A stretch of 64,000 nt of DNA from Deltaproteobacteria bacterium (GCA_029555025.1 JAKPTZ010000081.1:1-64000); one strand, 5' to 3'. Positions 17,117 to 27,704 are shown, counted from the stretch's first letter. A program made the numbers and translations. The notes: generated by a model from the letters alone, not told the origin.

Positions 17117-17401
17117 TCAGTCGTGATAGTCCACAAGCTCAACGTGTTCCGCTGTTCCTCCGGACCATTCGAAACAGATCCGCCATCTGTCATTCACCCT
17201 GATGCTGAACTGCCCCGCCCTGTCCGCTTTCAGCGCCTCAAGCCGGTTTCCCGGCGGAGCCCTGAGATCGTCAAGACGTACCGCGGCATCAAGCATCAGC
17301 AGCTTCCGCAGCGCCGACCGGGCGATTTCAGCGGGAAAAGCCCTGGTGTGTTCCCGACGAAACAACCTTTCCGTATCCCGAGACTTGAACGAACCGATCA
17401 T
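17117..17401 (-). CDS. higB: HigB/RelE-family toxin
   Basis: MIGSFKSRDTERLFRRE...RKLLMLDAAVRLDDLRAPPGNRLEALKADRAGQFSIRVNDRWRICFEW; 9 bp upstream of higA. Confidence 0.95.
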   Translation of the reverse strand: MIGSFKSRDTERLFRREHTRAFPAEIARSALRKLLMLDAAVRLDDLRAPPGNRLEALKADRAGQFSIRVNDRWRICFEWSGGTAEHVELVDYHD

Positions 17402-17419
17402 CCGCAATAATAACGGTAC

Positions 17420-17432
17420 ACGTTAATAACGT
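17420..17432. promoter_or_regulatory. Palindromic operator candidate of higBA
   Basis: ACGTTA-A-TAACGT 19 bp upstream of the higB start. Confidence 0.5.
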
Positions 17433-17593
17433 CAAACGTTACCAACAGGCAGGCCGCTCTCCCGTAGGGTTAGGTAAACAATCCAGGCCAGGTACTATTC
17501 GGGCGGCGGGGCGGTTTGTTCCACTTTGCCCCTCGCGGGGCGCGGCTGGCGGCGGTATAGTGACGCAATCATCGCAACCCCCGGAGGCCGGGC

Positions 17594-20290
17594 ATGAACA
17601 GGTATTTAATCGTTGTCGCGGCGGTTCTTCTGACGGCCTGTTCGGGCGGGGCCGATCCCGGGGACACCGGCGATGCGCTGGTCGGTGACACGGCCGCCGA
17701 CGTCGAACAGCCCGACGACGCTCTGCCTGAGACAATGGCCGACATCGCCGCGGATACCATGACCGACACCGCCGCGGATACCATGACCGACACGCACCCG
17801 GACATGACCACAGACGAATCGCCGCTGGACGTGCCAGCCGACTTGCCGCCACCCGAACCGGTGTCTTACGCCGGGATCACGGCCGGCCAGGACGGCCGCA
17901 TACTGAAGCTGGCGAACGGACTGGTCGAAGTCGCTTTCGACCTGGACAATGGCGTGTACGACGTCGTTTCGAAGGCCGGTCCGATCAGAATCACCGGCGC
18001 CGAGGCCCGACTGGTCGCGGACAACGGCGACACCGGAACGATTCTGGGCACCATGGGCCGCAAGGCCACCTGGGCCGCAGTCCCGGTCGATGACAGGCTC
18101 GGTTCGGGCGTCGATGTCACGCTGTCGATCCTGCGCCAGGCGGACGACCAGCCTGAAATCGACCTGACGCTTGGTCTTCGGGGCTCGGGCACGTTCGTGA
18201 CCGCGAAAATGGCCGTCCGCTGGGATGCCGACGAGAACTGCCACGCTAAATTCATGTCGCCGCTGGTCGCTGACGAACGCACCGGCGGCGCGATGTTCAT
18301 CGGCGCCAACCCGGCCATGCACACGGTCCTGGACAACGGTTCAGACGTGTATTTCGATTACCAGTCCCGCATCTTCCGCATGGGATACGGCGATTCGTTC
18401 CTTTTCCAGCCGGGCACCGTTTCCAACTGGAACATCGCCGTCAAAGATCCGGAAGGCCCGGATTCGCTGGTCGCGGGCTGGCTTTCCAACGAAAAGTCCA
18501 TCGGCATGGTACGCGTCAACTACTCGCCAAAATTCTCGATCGAGCAGGACGGCCGCAAAAGCTTCACGACCGTCGAGGGTTTCGGCTTTTACGACCCGCC
18601 AAAACCCCTGACGACGACGGATCCGGCCGCCCGCGGCCCTGCCCCCGGCCTGACTGGCGAAACGTTCTATATCGACGTTGCGCCAGCGACACCACAGGAA
18701 GGCCTGGAAGACTGGGCAACCCGCCTGGCCGCGTTCGCGAACAAGGCGGTCTGGCAGAACGTGCCGTCCGGCTGGAATTCATGGGGTGGCGGCGGCAGCA
18801 GCGGCGGGTATTCCCAGGACATTTACGCCAGCCGCATCATCGACAACTTCAACGCGATGGTGTCGGACTTCGCCCCATACGGCCAGGAATACTTCCTGAT
18901 CGATGACGGCTGGCAGCAGGACCACGGCGACTGGATCACAAACAAGACCAAATTTCCCGACCAGGCCGGCCAGGACTTCATGCCATGGCTGGCGCAGCAG
19001 GCTCGTGAGAACGGACTGATTCCCGGCCTGTGGATCGCGCCCTTCTGGGTGAAGAAGTCGTCGGACCTTTACGCGGCCCACCCGGACTGGTTCGCGGACA
19101 TCAACGATTACGGCAACCTGCTGGTACGTCCCGCCGACAACGCCGTCCTGGATCTGACACATCCGGAGGTCCTGGCGTTCCTGCACGACCTGTTTGCGCG
19201 CATCACGCAGGAATGGGGCTACAAGTGGCTGAAGATGGACTTCACCTATTACGCCCTGTTCACGAAGAACCTGCATGACCCGACAGTGACGGCATCAGAG
19301 GCGTACCGTAACGCCATGCGCGTCATCCGCGACGCCGCCGGCCAGGACACGTTCATGCTGGGCGTGGCCGCGGTCGGCCTGGCCCTTGGCCTGCTGGACG
19401 GGTGCCGCACCACCCTGGATAACTTCCCCCAGTGGGGCGACGACAAACAGCAAAGCATCAAGGTCACGCTGATGACGGCCGCCCACCGCTGGTACCTGTC
19501 GCGCGCCTGGGTAAACCATCCCGACCTGCTTTTCTTCCGGTCCGAACCGCTTGGGCTGACGTTCCAGGAGGCCCGCGCCTGGGCTTCGTTCGTCGCGATT
19601 TACGGCGGCATCGTAAAGATCGCCGAACCGTATATCGATATGCACGACCACCAGGACTGGCTGTACACGGTTCGCGCGATGCTGCCGGTTTACCCCCGTA
19701 CCGCCCGCCCGATCGACCTTTTCGAACTGAAATTCCCCGAATACTGGGTCCTGCCGGTCGAACGGGGTTCTCAAACATGGAACGTCGTCGGCCTGTTCAA
19801 CTGGGGCCTGAACGAAGACGTCGTGGCGTCGGCCCCGATTGCCGAGGCGCCACGCGAAAAAACCCTTCGCTGGTCCGACCTGGGCCTGGAACCAGATGCC
19901 GAAGTGCTGCTGTTTAACGGATGGGATCGCACCTGCGAATGGGCGACCGGGCCCGAATGGAGCATGACGGCACAGCCACGCACCGCAGCCATCCTGGTTG
20001 TTAGGGAACACGCTGACGTACCGCATGTGGTTTTCACGACCAGGCACCTTCTGGGCGGCGCAGTCGAAATATCAAACGAACAAGTCAACTACGACGACGC
20101 CAGCCTGGATTTCGATATCGAAAGCCCATCCGGCCAGGAAGTCACCGCGTACATCTTCAGCCCTGTCGCCCCGACCACGATCACCGCCCCTGCCGAAGCC
20201 ACCATCGCCCCCGGCCCGTGCGAAAACGTCTGGGCAGTGACATTCACCCCCGCTGCCGACACCACGAACGTGCAGATCGAATTCATCTGA
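17594..20290 (+). CDS. Lipoprotein with GH36-like (alpha-galactosidase-type) glycoside hydrolase domain
   Basis: Lipobox LTAC; acidic linker; PSGWNSWGGGGSSGGYSQD, YFLIDDGWQQDHGDW, GLWIAPFWV, WGYKWLKMDFTYYALF (candidate nucleophile Asp in KMDF). Confidence 0.85.
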   Translation: MNRYLIVVAAVLLTACSGGADPGDTGDALVGDTAADVEQPDDALPETMADIAADTMTDTAADTMTDTHPDMTTDESPLDVPADLPPPEPVSYAGITAGQDGRILKLANGLVEVAFDLDNGVYDVVSKAGPIRITGAEARLVADNGDTGTILGTMGRKATWAAVPVDDRLGSGVDVTLSILRQADDQPEIDLTLGLRGSGTFVTAKMAVRWDADENCHAKFMSPLVADERTGGAMFIGANPAMHTVLDNGSDVYFDYQSRIFRMGYGDSFLFQPGTVSNWNIAVKDPEGPDSLVAGWLSNEKSIGMVRVNYSPKFSIEQDGRKSFTTVEGFGFYDPPKPLTTTDPAARGPAPGLTGETFYIDVAPATPQEGLEDWATRLAAFANKAVWQNVPSGWNSWGGGGSSGGYSQDIYASRIIDNFNAMVSDFAPYGQEYFLIDDGWQQDHGDWITNKTKFPDQAGQDFMPWLAQQARENGLIPGLWIAPFWVKKSSDLYAAHPDWFADINDYGNLLVRPADNAVLDLTHPEVLAFLHDLFARITQEWGYKWLKMDFTYYALFTKNLHDPTVTASEAYRNAMRVIRDAAGQDTFMLGVAAVGLALGLLDGCRTTLDNFPQWGDDKQQSIKVTLMTAAHRWYLSRAWVNHPDLLFFRSEPLGLTFQEARAWASFVAIYGGIVKIAEPYIDMHDHQDWLYTVRAMLPVYPRTARPIDLFELKFPEYWVLPVERGSQTWNVVGLFNWGLNEDVVASAPIAEAPREKTLRWSDLGLEPDAEVLLFNGWDRTCEWATGPEWSMTAQPRTAAILVVREHADVPHVVFTTRHLLGGAVEISNEQVNYDDASLDFDIESPSGQEVTAYIFSPVAPTTITAPAEATIAPGPCENVWAVTFTPAADTTNVQIEFI

Positions 20291-20394
20291 AACGCCCCCG
20301 GTCAACTGAAACAACTTCCGGCCCATATCGAAACAGACTGACGCGCCGCAAAACGACGCGCTTGCCGCCAAACACTTATTGGTGTAAAATTTCA

Positions 20395-20592
20395 ATGAAA
20401 CGCGTTGAACTTGAAAAGGTTCTTCGTTGCCTGGGCTGGATCTTCGTGCGACATGGAGGAAATCACGACGTGTGGAAGCGCGACAGGAAATCGTTGGCGG
20501 TGCCCAGACAATGCAATATCAACGAAATTACCGCCAGATCCATCCTGAAGGCTGCGCAGGAAACCGAAGATGAGGAGGTTCTGCCATGCTGA
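20395..20592 (+). CDS. hicA: HicA-family toxin
   Basis: MKRVELEKVLRCLGWIFVRHGGNHDVWKRDRKSLAVPRQCNINEITARSILKAA. Confidence 0.9.
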   Translation: MKRVELEKVLRCLGWIFVRHGGNHDVWKRDRKSLAVPRQCNINEITARSILKAAQETEDEEVLPC

Positions 20593-21005
20593 GGTTCACG
20601 GGCAGGCTGATTAGATCCGGCGGATGGTGGGCGGTCGAAGTTCCGCTGCTGGGGATATACACGCAGGGCCGCACGAAAAAGGACGCTTATGCGATGGTCG
20701 CCGACGCCGTGGAGTGTCTTGTAAACCGCAAGGGTTTTAAGGTACAGGTTTTTCCCGGGGACTCGAACTACTTCGAAGTGGGCTCGGACACTGTCGCGCC
20801 CCTTGTCGCAAGGTTTCTTCAGCATCAACGCCACCAGGCGGGACTAACCCTGGTTGAGGTGGCGCGGCGGCTCGGTTCTGCTTCGCCAAATGCCTATGCC
20901 CGCTATGAACAGGGACGGTGCGTCCCCTCCATGTCCAAGTTGTCGAAACTGATAAGCGTCCTGAACGACGGCAAGGGCGTCGTCATCGAAATGCCGCGAT
21001 CGTAG
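20586..21005 (+). CDS. hicB: HicB-family antitoxin with XRE-type HTH
   Basis: MLRFTGRLIRSGGWWAVEVPLLGIYTQGRTKKDAYAMVADAVE (HicB fold), then HQAGLTLVEVARRLGSASPNAYARYEQGR (HTH); overlaps hicA stop. Confidence 0.88.
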   Translation: MLRFTGRLIRSGGWWAVEVPLLGIYTQGRTKKDAYAMVADAVECLVNRKGFKVQVFPGDSNYFEVGSDTVAPLVARFLQHQRHQAGLTLVEVARRLGSASPNAYARYEQGRCVPSMSKLSKLISVLNDGKGVVIEMPRS

Positions 21006-21142
21006 GATGCCGGCGATCGTTGGACACAGACGGTCGGCATGCATCCACATCAGTGGGGCGCCTGCCGCTGTGGCACCCTTTCAACGCTGCTTCCGATGGG
21101 ATACAATTTCCGGACTTTCCGGACTTTTCAGAAGGAATCGAG

Positions 21143-23182
21143 ATGAAGAGATTCAATCCCTCAATTCATTGTCTTGTGATTCTTCTTGTTGTCATGGGTG
21201 CTACCGCCTGTGGTGACGGCAGCGGCCCGACCATGGACAACGGAGCCACTGACACTGTCGAAATGGATGGAAACGACACTCCCGACGGACAACAGCCGGA
21301 CCTGGTCGTCAATCCCGACGCGGCCCGCGACCTGGCCGGACATGACCTGGCCGGAATAGATCTGGTCGGCGCGGATCTGAACAATCCCGACCTGCCCTTC
21401 AATCAGGATAACGGCCCCACAGACAACGGCGACGGCGACACCGCCATCCTGCCGCCTTGCACGGACTCGGCTCAATGCCAGTTGGGCAACGTCTGCATCG
21501 ACCGCCAGTGCGTCCCCGGTTGCAACGGCGACCGTGACTGCCCCGGCAACCAGCACTGCAAGTCAGATGCGCTTCCCTACGGCGCCTGCCTTGATTGCGT
21601 TACTGACGACCACTGCGATGACGACATGAAGTGCAATGCCGGAAAATGCATGGTCACGTGTGAAGTCAACGAGGAGTGCAGCGCCACGCCAATCACCCCA
21701 TTCTGCGACTATGACTCCGGTCTTTGCGTCAAGTGCCTGTCCGACAGCAACTGCCCCGAGGGGCGCCTGTGCATCGGCCGCGACTGCATCGTGGGATGCA
21801 AGGGCGACCGGGACTGCCCGGACGGCCTTCGCTGCGATCCAAAATTCGGGACATACGGGGACTGCTTCACCTGCGTCGAGGACGCCGATTGCAACGGCAA
21901 GGTCTGCCGCGACCACCAGTGCGTGATCGATTGCGATGCAATCAACTGCCCGGTCGAACGCCCAATCTGTGATCCAGCAACAGGCAACTGCCTGGAATGC
22001 ATTAAAAAAGCTGACTGCGGAACCGGCAAGATCTGCATCGGAAACCTTTGCATCACGGGGTGCGAATCCGATCTGGATTGCGGAACCCGCCACTGCAACA
22101 ACGGATCCTGCGTGGAATGCACCATCGACGACCACTGCACCGGCGGACAGAAGTGCCGCGCAAACACGTGCTCCGCCGGTGAATGCTTCAAGGACAGCGA
22201 CTGTTCACCCGGCGACTACTGCCACCCGCTGCTGTATTCTTGCGAGGATCTTCCCAGCAACCACTGTGACAGCAACTCCGACTGCACTTCATGGATCCCC
22301 GGACTGCTGGATCAGCACTGCGACCCGCTGACCCGCGAATGCATCACGGCCTGCCTGTCCGGATTCTGCCTGGATCTGCTGGGGAGCGGGCGCGATACGT
22401 GCGTCAATGGCGGCTGCTATGGCTGCGGCACCGACTTCGACTGTGCCGGCGTCAGGTGCAGCCCGTACGACCGCTTCTGTTACGCGTGCCAGGACAACGA
22501 CGACTGTTCGGTGCCCGGCTGGAAGTGCGCCCAGGACGGCGCCTGCTATGAATGCCTGAGCAGCTTCGACTGCCCCTCGCCCAAGGTCTGCGATACCGCC
22601 AACGGCCGGCGCTGCGTCGAGTGCCTGACCAGCGGCGACTGCAAGAATCCATCCAAACCGGTGTGCGGCAAATCAAAGACATGCATCCCGGCCTGCCAGA
22701 ACGAATGCGAATCCGGCGACATGATCTGCAACCCGGACGATACCACCTTCCCGATAACGGCGTTGACCTGCGGCGACACCGACGACGACCCCTGCCTGGA
22801 ATACGGCGGTTACTACAACTGCGGAAACGGGGCGTCGTGCGTCACCCAGGGCTCAGGGCTCGGCGAATGCGTCTGCAACAATGAATGCAGTTCAGGCCAG
22901 AAGTGGTGCGCATCCGGCAAGACGGACGTCGTTGAAACATGCAAGCAGGATTCCACCAGCGGCTGCTGGTACATAAGCACAAGCTACTGTTCGTCAAGCT
23001 ACGGCGAAATCTGCAGCAACGGAACATGCGTCTGCGATAACAAATGCACCGAAAACCAGACGGTCTGCACCAGCACGACCGCCTACAAAAAGTGCGTGTC
23101 CGACTACTACACAGGCTGCCTGTACTGGACCAGCTACACTTGCAGCAGCGGCTATTACTGCAGCAACGGCAAATGCCAGTAA
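21143..23182 (+). CDS. Cys-rich-repeat lipoprotein
   Basis: ORF 20918..23182; ATG 21143, MKRFNPSIHCLVILLVVMGATACGDG; then repeated C..D.DC..G..C modules. Confidence 0.8.
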   Translation: MKRFNPSIHCLVILLVVMGATACGDGSGPTMDNGATDTVEMDGNDTPDGQQPDLVVNPDAARDLAGHDLAGIDLVGADLNNPDLPFNQDNGPTDNGDGDTAILPPCTDSAQCQLGNVCIDRQCVPGCNGDRDCPGNQHCKSDALPYGACLDCVTDDHCDDDMKCNAGKCMVTCEVNEECSATPITPFCDYDSGLCVKCLSDSNCPEGRLCIGRDCIVGCKGDRDCPDGLRCDPKFGTYGDCFTCVEDADCNGKVCRDHQCVIDCDAINCPVERPICDPATGNCLECIKKADCGTGKICIGNLCITGCESDLDCGTRHCNNGSCVECTIDDHCTGGQKCRANTCSAGECFKDSDCSPGDYCHPLLYSCEDLPSNHCDSNSDCTSWIPGLLDQHCDPLTRECITACLSGFCLDLLGSGRDTCVNGGCYGCGTDFDCAGVRCSPYDRFCYACQDNDDCSVPGWKCAQDGACYECLSSFDCPSPKVCDTANGRRCVECLTSGDCKNPSKPVCGKSKTCIPACQNECESGDMICNPDDTTFPITALTCGDTDDDPCLEYGGYYNCGNGASCVTQGSGLGECVCNNECSSGQKWCASGKTDVVETCKQDSTSGCWYISTSYCSSSYGEICSNGTCVCDNKCTENQTVCTSTTAYKKCVSDYYTGCLYWTSYTCSSGYYCSNGKCQ

Positions 23183-23192
23183 CCGCGACGGC

Positions 23193-24776
23193 TCAGTCGT
23201 CGTACTCGAAGCTGTAGTCACCACTGACGGGCGGGGTTTCCAGGTAGTCGGCGAAAGGTTCATCCAGGCCGAAGGCACGCTGGATCAGAGGAACCGCGAA
23301 CATCTGGACGATGACGTGCTGACGGTGACGGCTGATGGTCGGCTCCTTGTCGCCCATGCCGCCCATCACGCCATATCCGTAAACCTTGTGGTCACAGAAG
23401 GATCCGTGGTTGCCGCCGTTGATATCGACCAGCCATTTGATGCCCGCCTGGGTGTTATAGGTGTTCTTGTAAGTCGCGGGCGTGGACTGCATATCCTTTG
23501 TCGCCCCGATGATCATTGTCAGCCCCGGCGCCTGGATTCCATCATCGACCGGCCCCAGGAAAAGCTCGCCGACCGTTGCATCCCACTCGCCGTAATCATT
23601 GACGTGACACAATTCCTCGATGCGCCCGGTTCCGCGCGAATGACCAATCCAGAAGACTTCCGACGTTGTCGTCACCTTTTGAAGCACCGCATTCTTGCTG
23701 CCAAGATTGACGCCCCTGAAGGACTGAACCAGCGGACCGGTGTTGAAGATAAGCTGGGAATAATCCTCGCCGGCGAGGTTCTGGATGGTTTCCGGGACAA
23801 TCGTGACGAATCCCCAGGTTGCAAGAAGCTCGGCCAGGTATTCGTACTGCAGGTGCAGCGCCCCGTTTCCATGCAGAATGACTACCAGCGGCCACGTACC
23901 TTCGGCAGCCGGACGTCTTACGGAACCGCATTCCGCGGGGTAATAAACCCTGGTTTTGGAGGAATCGCCGGTAATATCGACATATCCCGCCGCATACGGA
24001 CCGGCAGCCCACGGATTGTCGGGAACCTTTCCACTTGCAGCCGGCGTCGATCCGTCACACGCGACAACGCCCTTTTCGGTCTGCCGGAATGGACCGGCGA
24101 TCGTCGCCACCTTGTTGTCCTTGTCATAAACGGTAATCGGGCCTTTAACACCGGCCGTCGCGCTTACATAAAGCCTGTTTTCATCCTTGGCCACGGTGTT
24201 GCCGGAATACATCACGGTGCCGATCTTGACCTTCACATCGACCAGGAAACCACCGGTATGGAAACGCTCGCCATCGATGATGATTCGATCCCCGACGGTT
24301 CCGTCCAGCGAATGGATATTGAAAAGCCCAAGAGCAGCCGAAGTCCACGTCGCACGCTGCTGACAGACGCCCATGCTGAAAAGGCAGACTTCGTCATCCG
24401 CGCAGTCGTCATAGCTGGTACAGGCTGTCGGTGGCTCGACTGTATCCTCGACCGTTTCGGGTTCGACATCGGGCGGCACATCCTGAACCACATCGGGCAT
24501 TACATCCTCGACAACGTCAGACTGAACGTCCGGCGATCCCTGATCATGGCCACCGGGATCCGGCGCCACTTCCCACACGTTGTCCGGGCCGGAATCGCGC
24601 CCCGCATCGGGGACGACATCTCCTTCCGTCGTCTCGCCCAGGACGTCGTAGTCTTCGCCGTCCTGCTGGCCGAAGGTGTCCATCCTGACCGGTTCGGGAT
24701 CGTCGCCGCATCCGGTGACACCAAGCAGCGAAGCGACCGTAACTGCCGCGACCACGAGCAACTTTCTGGAAAGCAT
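23193..24776 (-). CDS. Lipoprotein with acidic linker, IPT/TIG-like domain and alpha/beta-hydrolase domain
   Basis: LLGVTGCGDD; IIIDGERF...VKIGTVMYSGNTV.....LYVSATAGVKGPITVYD (IPT-like); PLVVILHGNGALHLQYEYLAELLATWGFVTIVPE...VFWIGHSRGTGRIEEL. Confidence 0.75.
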   Translation of the reverse strand: MLSRKLLVVAAVTVASLLGVTGCGDDPEPVRMDTFGQQDGEDYDVLGETTEGDVVPDAGRDSGPDNVWEVAPDPGGHDQGSPDVQSDVVEDVMPDVVQDVPPDVEPETVEDTVEPPTACTSYDDCADDEVCLFSMGVCQQRATWTSAALGLFNIHSLDGTVGDRIIIDGERFHTGGFLVDVKVKIGTVMYSGNTVAKDENRLYVSATAGVKGPITVYDKDNKVATIAGPFRQTEKGVVACDGSTPAASGKVPDNPWAAGPYAAGYVDITGDSSKTRVYYPAECGSVRRPAAEGTWPLVVILHGNGALHLQYEYLAELLATWGFVTIVPETIQNLAGEDYSQLIFNTGPLVQSFRGVNLGSKNAVLQKVTTTSEVFWIGHSRGTGRIEELCHVNDYGEWDATVGELFLGPVDDGIQAPGLTMIIGATKDMQSTPATYKNTYNTQAGIKWLVDINGGNHGSFCDHKVYGYGVMGGMGDKEPTISRHRQHVIVQMFAVPLIQRAFGLDEPFADYLETPPVSGDYSFEYDD

Positions 24777-24841
24777 GGAACCCCCGTACCTGTATGCTTC
24801 GGGAAATTATAACTTCTTTGAAGGAAAAGGACGAACCGGAA

Positions 24842-26197
24842 TTACTTCGCGCCCTTCGGCTTGGCGTTCCAGATGCTGACCATCAGCATCGCGGACAGGA
24901 TGGCCAGGAAGGCCAGCAGGATGAAAATCAGGGTCCATTCGGAGAAGACTGCGGCCACGCCGGCCGGCAGCGACGACCGCAGGTCGGCCGTCAGCGTGGG
25001 GGTGACGTCCTTCAGCCAGCCAATCCCCGCGCCCGAAATCATCGCGCCGAAGTTGCCCATCGCCATCGTGAAGCCGGTCGCGGCGGCGGCGGCCTTCGGG
25101 TGCACATCCGCCGTGGCGGCGCCGGACATCAGCATGTCGGGACCGTAAATCAGGAATCCGGCCAGGCCAAGCATCGCCGTGGCGATACCGACCGCACCCT
25201 TCGGCACAAGGATGAACCCGATGCAGACGACGGCCAGCGAAAACAACATGATCGCGCACAGCGGCGCGCGGCGCTTGTGAAACAGCTTGTCCGACATCCA
25301 CCCGGCCGAAACCGCTCCGATTGCGCCGATCAAAGGCAGGGCTACCGCCTTGAACGCGCTGTCCTTGATCGCCTGGCCCTGGAAGTCGGCCATATAGGTG
25401 ACCGCCCAGTTCATGAAAGAATACCGGACACTGTTCATGCAGAAATAGCCGATGGCCAATACCCACAGGATCTTGTTGGACAGGACAAGCCGCATGGTTT
25501 CGGCGAACGGCAGTTTTTCCGTCTCGATCGCGGCGGCGGTGTTCGCGTGGGCGCTGTCGTCATCCCCAAGGTCGTCGCGAACGCGCCCGAACCCGACCAG
25601 CCGGGGGTCGTCACGCAACGCAACGGCAAGAACCACCGTCATGGCGGCAAGAATGATCGACGGAACCATGAAGGCCATCCGCCATCCATATGTGCCGGCC
25701 ACATAACCGGCAAGCAGCCAGGACGCCACGTTCCCGACCTGGTAACACGTCGATATCAGCCCGACCAGCAGACCTCGATGCCTGGTTGTCGTCCAGTTCG
25801 TAAGGGTCTTGATGACCAGCGACCACCCGGCGGACTGTGCATAACCGTTGACCGCCCACAGAAGCAGCATCAACGGCAGGCTGCTTACCTGGGAAAACAG
25901 CAGGTTGGTGATGACCGCCATCGACATCGCAAGCGTCATCATCTTCCGGGCGCCGAATTTTTCGCCGAGTTGCCCGTTGACGAACTGACCAATTGCGTAA
26001 GCAAAGGCATAAACTGTCGGAATCAAACCAATTTCGGCCGACGACCAATCCGGAAAATCCTTCAGGATCATCGGCTGGGCAACCGAAAAGTTCATGCGAC
26101 AAAGGTAATACGAAGCGTATCCGCCCCAAAGGGTCGCGAACGTCTGTACCTGCCACCTGGTAAGTCTCTTGCTGTTGATCGCCCCGCTGTCGCCCAT
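24842..26197 (-). CDS. MFS transporter, organophosphate:phosphate antiporter (GlpT/UhpC-like) family
   Basis: ATLWGGYASYYLCRMNFSVAQPMILKDFPDWSSAEIGLIPTVYAFAYAIGQFVNGQLGEKFGARKMM. Confidence 0.9.
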   Translation of the reverse strand: MGDSGAINSKRLTRWQVQTFATLWGGYASYYLCRMNFSVAQPMILKDFPDWSSAEIGLIPTVYAFAYAIGQFVNGQLGEKFGARKMMTLAMSMAVITNLLFSQVSSLPLMLLLWAVNGYAQSAGWSLVIKTLTNWTTTRHRGLLVGLISTCYQVGNVASWLLAGYVAGTYGWRMAFMVPSIILAAMTVVLAVALRDDPRLVGFGRVRDDLGDDDSAHANTAAAIETEKLPFAETMRLVLSNKILWVLAIGYFCMNSVRYSFMNWAVTYMADFQGQAIKDSAFKAVALPLIGAIGAVSAGWMSDKLFHKRRAPLCAIMLFSLAVVCIGFILVPKGAVGIATAMLGLAGFLIYGPDMLMSGAATADVHPKAAAAATGFTMAMGNFGAMISGAGIGWLKDVTPTLTADLRSSLPAGVAAVFSEWTLIFILLAFLAILSAMLMVSIWNAKPKGAK

Positions 26198-26426
26198 CTG
26201 ATTTCCCCCGAATCCGCATGGTCAAAAATCGCCGTGACTAGTCTGCCATTGGCACACTTCCGGCGCAAGAATTGTTGTTTCGCCCGGGCCGGGACAGGTT
26301 TCGATTGTTTCTGGCCATTTATTGATTCACGCCCGCGTGTTCCGGACAACCCGCCGCGGGAGGACGACGATGCAGGCGATGCGAAGCCCCGCTGACACAA
26401 TGCCGATAATGCCCTACACTCGCGCC

Positions 26427-27674
26427 ATGAATGATGCCGCATCACAGGTTTCAGTCGAACGCAGGGCAAAGAAACACGTCAAGGCTCCGGTGCACCGCTG
26501 GTTCGCGGTCTGCTCGCCTGGCACCGAGGCGATTGTGCGCGCTGAACTGGCCACGCTTGGCCTTGAGCCGGCTGCCGTCGATATACATGGTGGCGTTGAG
26601 TTTCCGGGCCGCCTGGATGACGGCATGCGCGCCAACCTTCACCTTCGGACTGCCGCGCGCATCCTGCTGCGCGTCGCGTCGTTCCGTGCCCGCGCGGTCG
26701 AGGATGTCTTCCGTGAAACGGTGGCACAGCCCTGGGAGGCGTTCCTGCCACAGGGGTGTCGGCTTCAAATTGCCAGCACCATTCACGGCTCCAGGCTGAA
26801 CAGCCGCAGTCTGCTGGAATCGACCATCCGCGAAGCGGTCTGTCGCCGCTTTGCCGATCAGGGACTTGCCGTCCCGCTGCCGGAATCCGCGGTGGCTGCC
26901 GACACAACCAGGAACACAAAGACAGATGCTGCGGCACTCACGGCCGCGGGCGCGCAGGCAATACAGGCCCGCCTGGACTCCGACCATATCGAACTTTCAC
27001 TGGATTCGTCCGGGGAACTGCTTCACCGCCGAGGCTGGCGCCGCGAAGCCGTTGCCGCGCCGATCCGCGAAAACCTGGCCGCCGCAATCCTGCTGGCCGC
27101 CGGCTTCGCGCCAGGGATGAACCTGGTGGACGCCATGTGCGGATCCGGCACATTTGCCATCGAGGCCGCCCATATCGCGACCGGTACGCCACCCGGCATC
27201 TCGGCGACCCCGCCCCGCACCTTTGCCTTCATGGAATGGCCGGCCTTTTCACGCCCGGCCTGGGATCACCTGTGCAAGCTTGCCGGGCCGGTCCCGACGG
27301 ACTCCGAGATTGTCGCCCGCGACATCGACCCGGCGGTCCTGCAGGCCGCCTCGACCAACGCCGACCTTGCCGGCGCCACGACGCTGATAATATTCGAGCC
27401 GGCCGACTTCTTTGACTCCGCCCCGCCCTGCCCGTCCGGACTTCTGGTTCTGAACCCGCCTTACGGCCTGCGCCTTGACGCCACCCGCGATGCCGCCGCA
27501 CTGTACCGCCGAATCGCGACCACCATCAGTTCCCGCTGGGCAGGCTGGCGCTACGCCGTCGTCATGCCCGACCAGTCACTCGCCCGCACCTGGCCCCTTC
27601 AGACCGATTCATCCCTGCGATTCTTGCACGGCGGCCTGAAAGCCCTTGCTTTGATTGGAAAAGGGCCTGCCTGA
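26427..27674 (+). CDS. THUMP-domain class I rRNA/RNA methyltransferase (RlmL-type)
   Basis: RWFAVCSPGTEAIVRAELATLGLE...LHLRTAARILLRVASFRA; LVDAMCGSGTFAIEAA; LLVLNPPYGLRL; ATG at 26427. Confidence 0.9.
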   Translation: MNDAASQVSVERRAKKHVKAPVHRWFAVCSPGTEAIVRAELATLGLEPAAVDIHGGVEFPGRLDDGMRANLHLRTAARILLRVASFRARAVEDVFRETVAQPWEAFLPQGCRLQIASTIHGSRLNSRSLLESTIREAVCRRFADQGLAVPLPESAVAADTTRNTKTDAAALTAAGAQAIQARLDSDHIELSLDSSGELLHRRGWRREAVAAPIRENLAAAILLAAGFAPGMNLVDAMCGSGTFAIEAAHIATGTPPGISATPPRTFAFMEWPAFSRPAWDHLCKLAGPVPTDSEIVARDIDPAVLQAASTNADLAGATTLIIFEPADFFDSAPPCPSGLLVLNPPYGLRLDATRDAAALYRRIATTISSRWAGWRYAVVMPDQSLARTWPLQTDSSLRFLHGGLKALALIGKGPA

Positions 27675-27704
27675 CAGAGGCACGTCCTGAATCATCACCC
27701 AATA

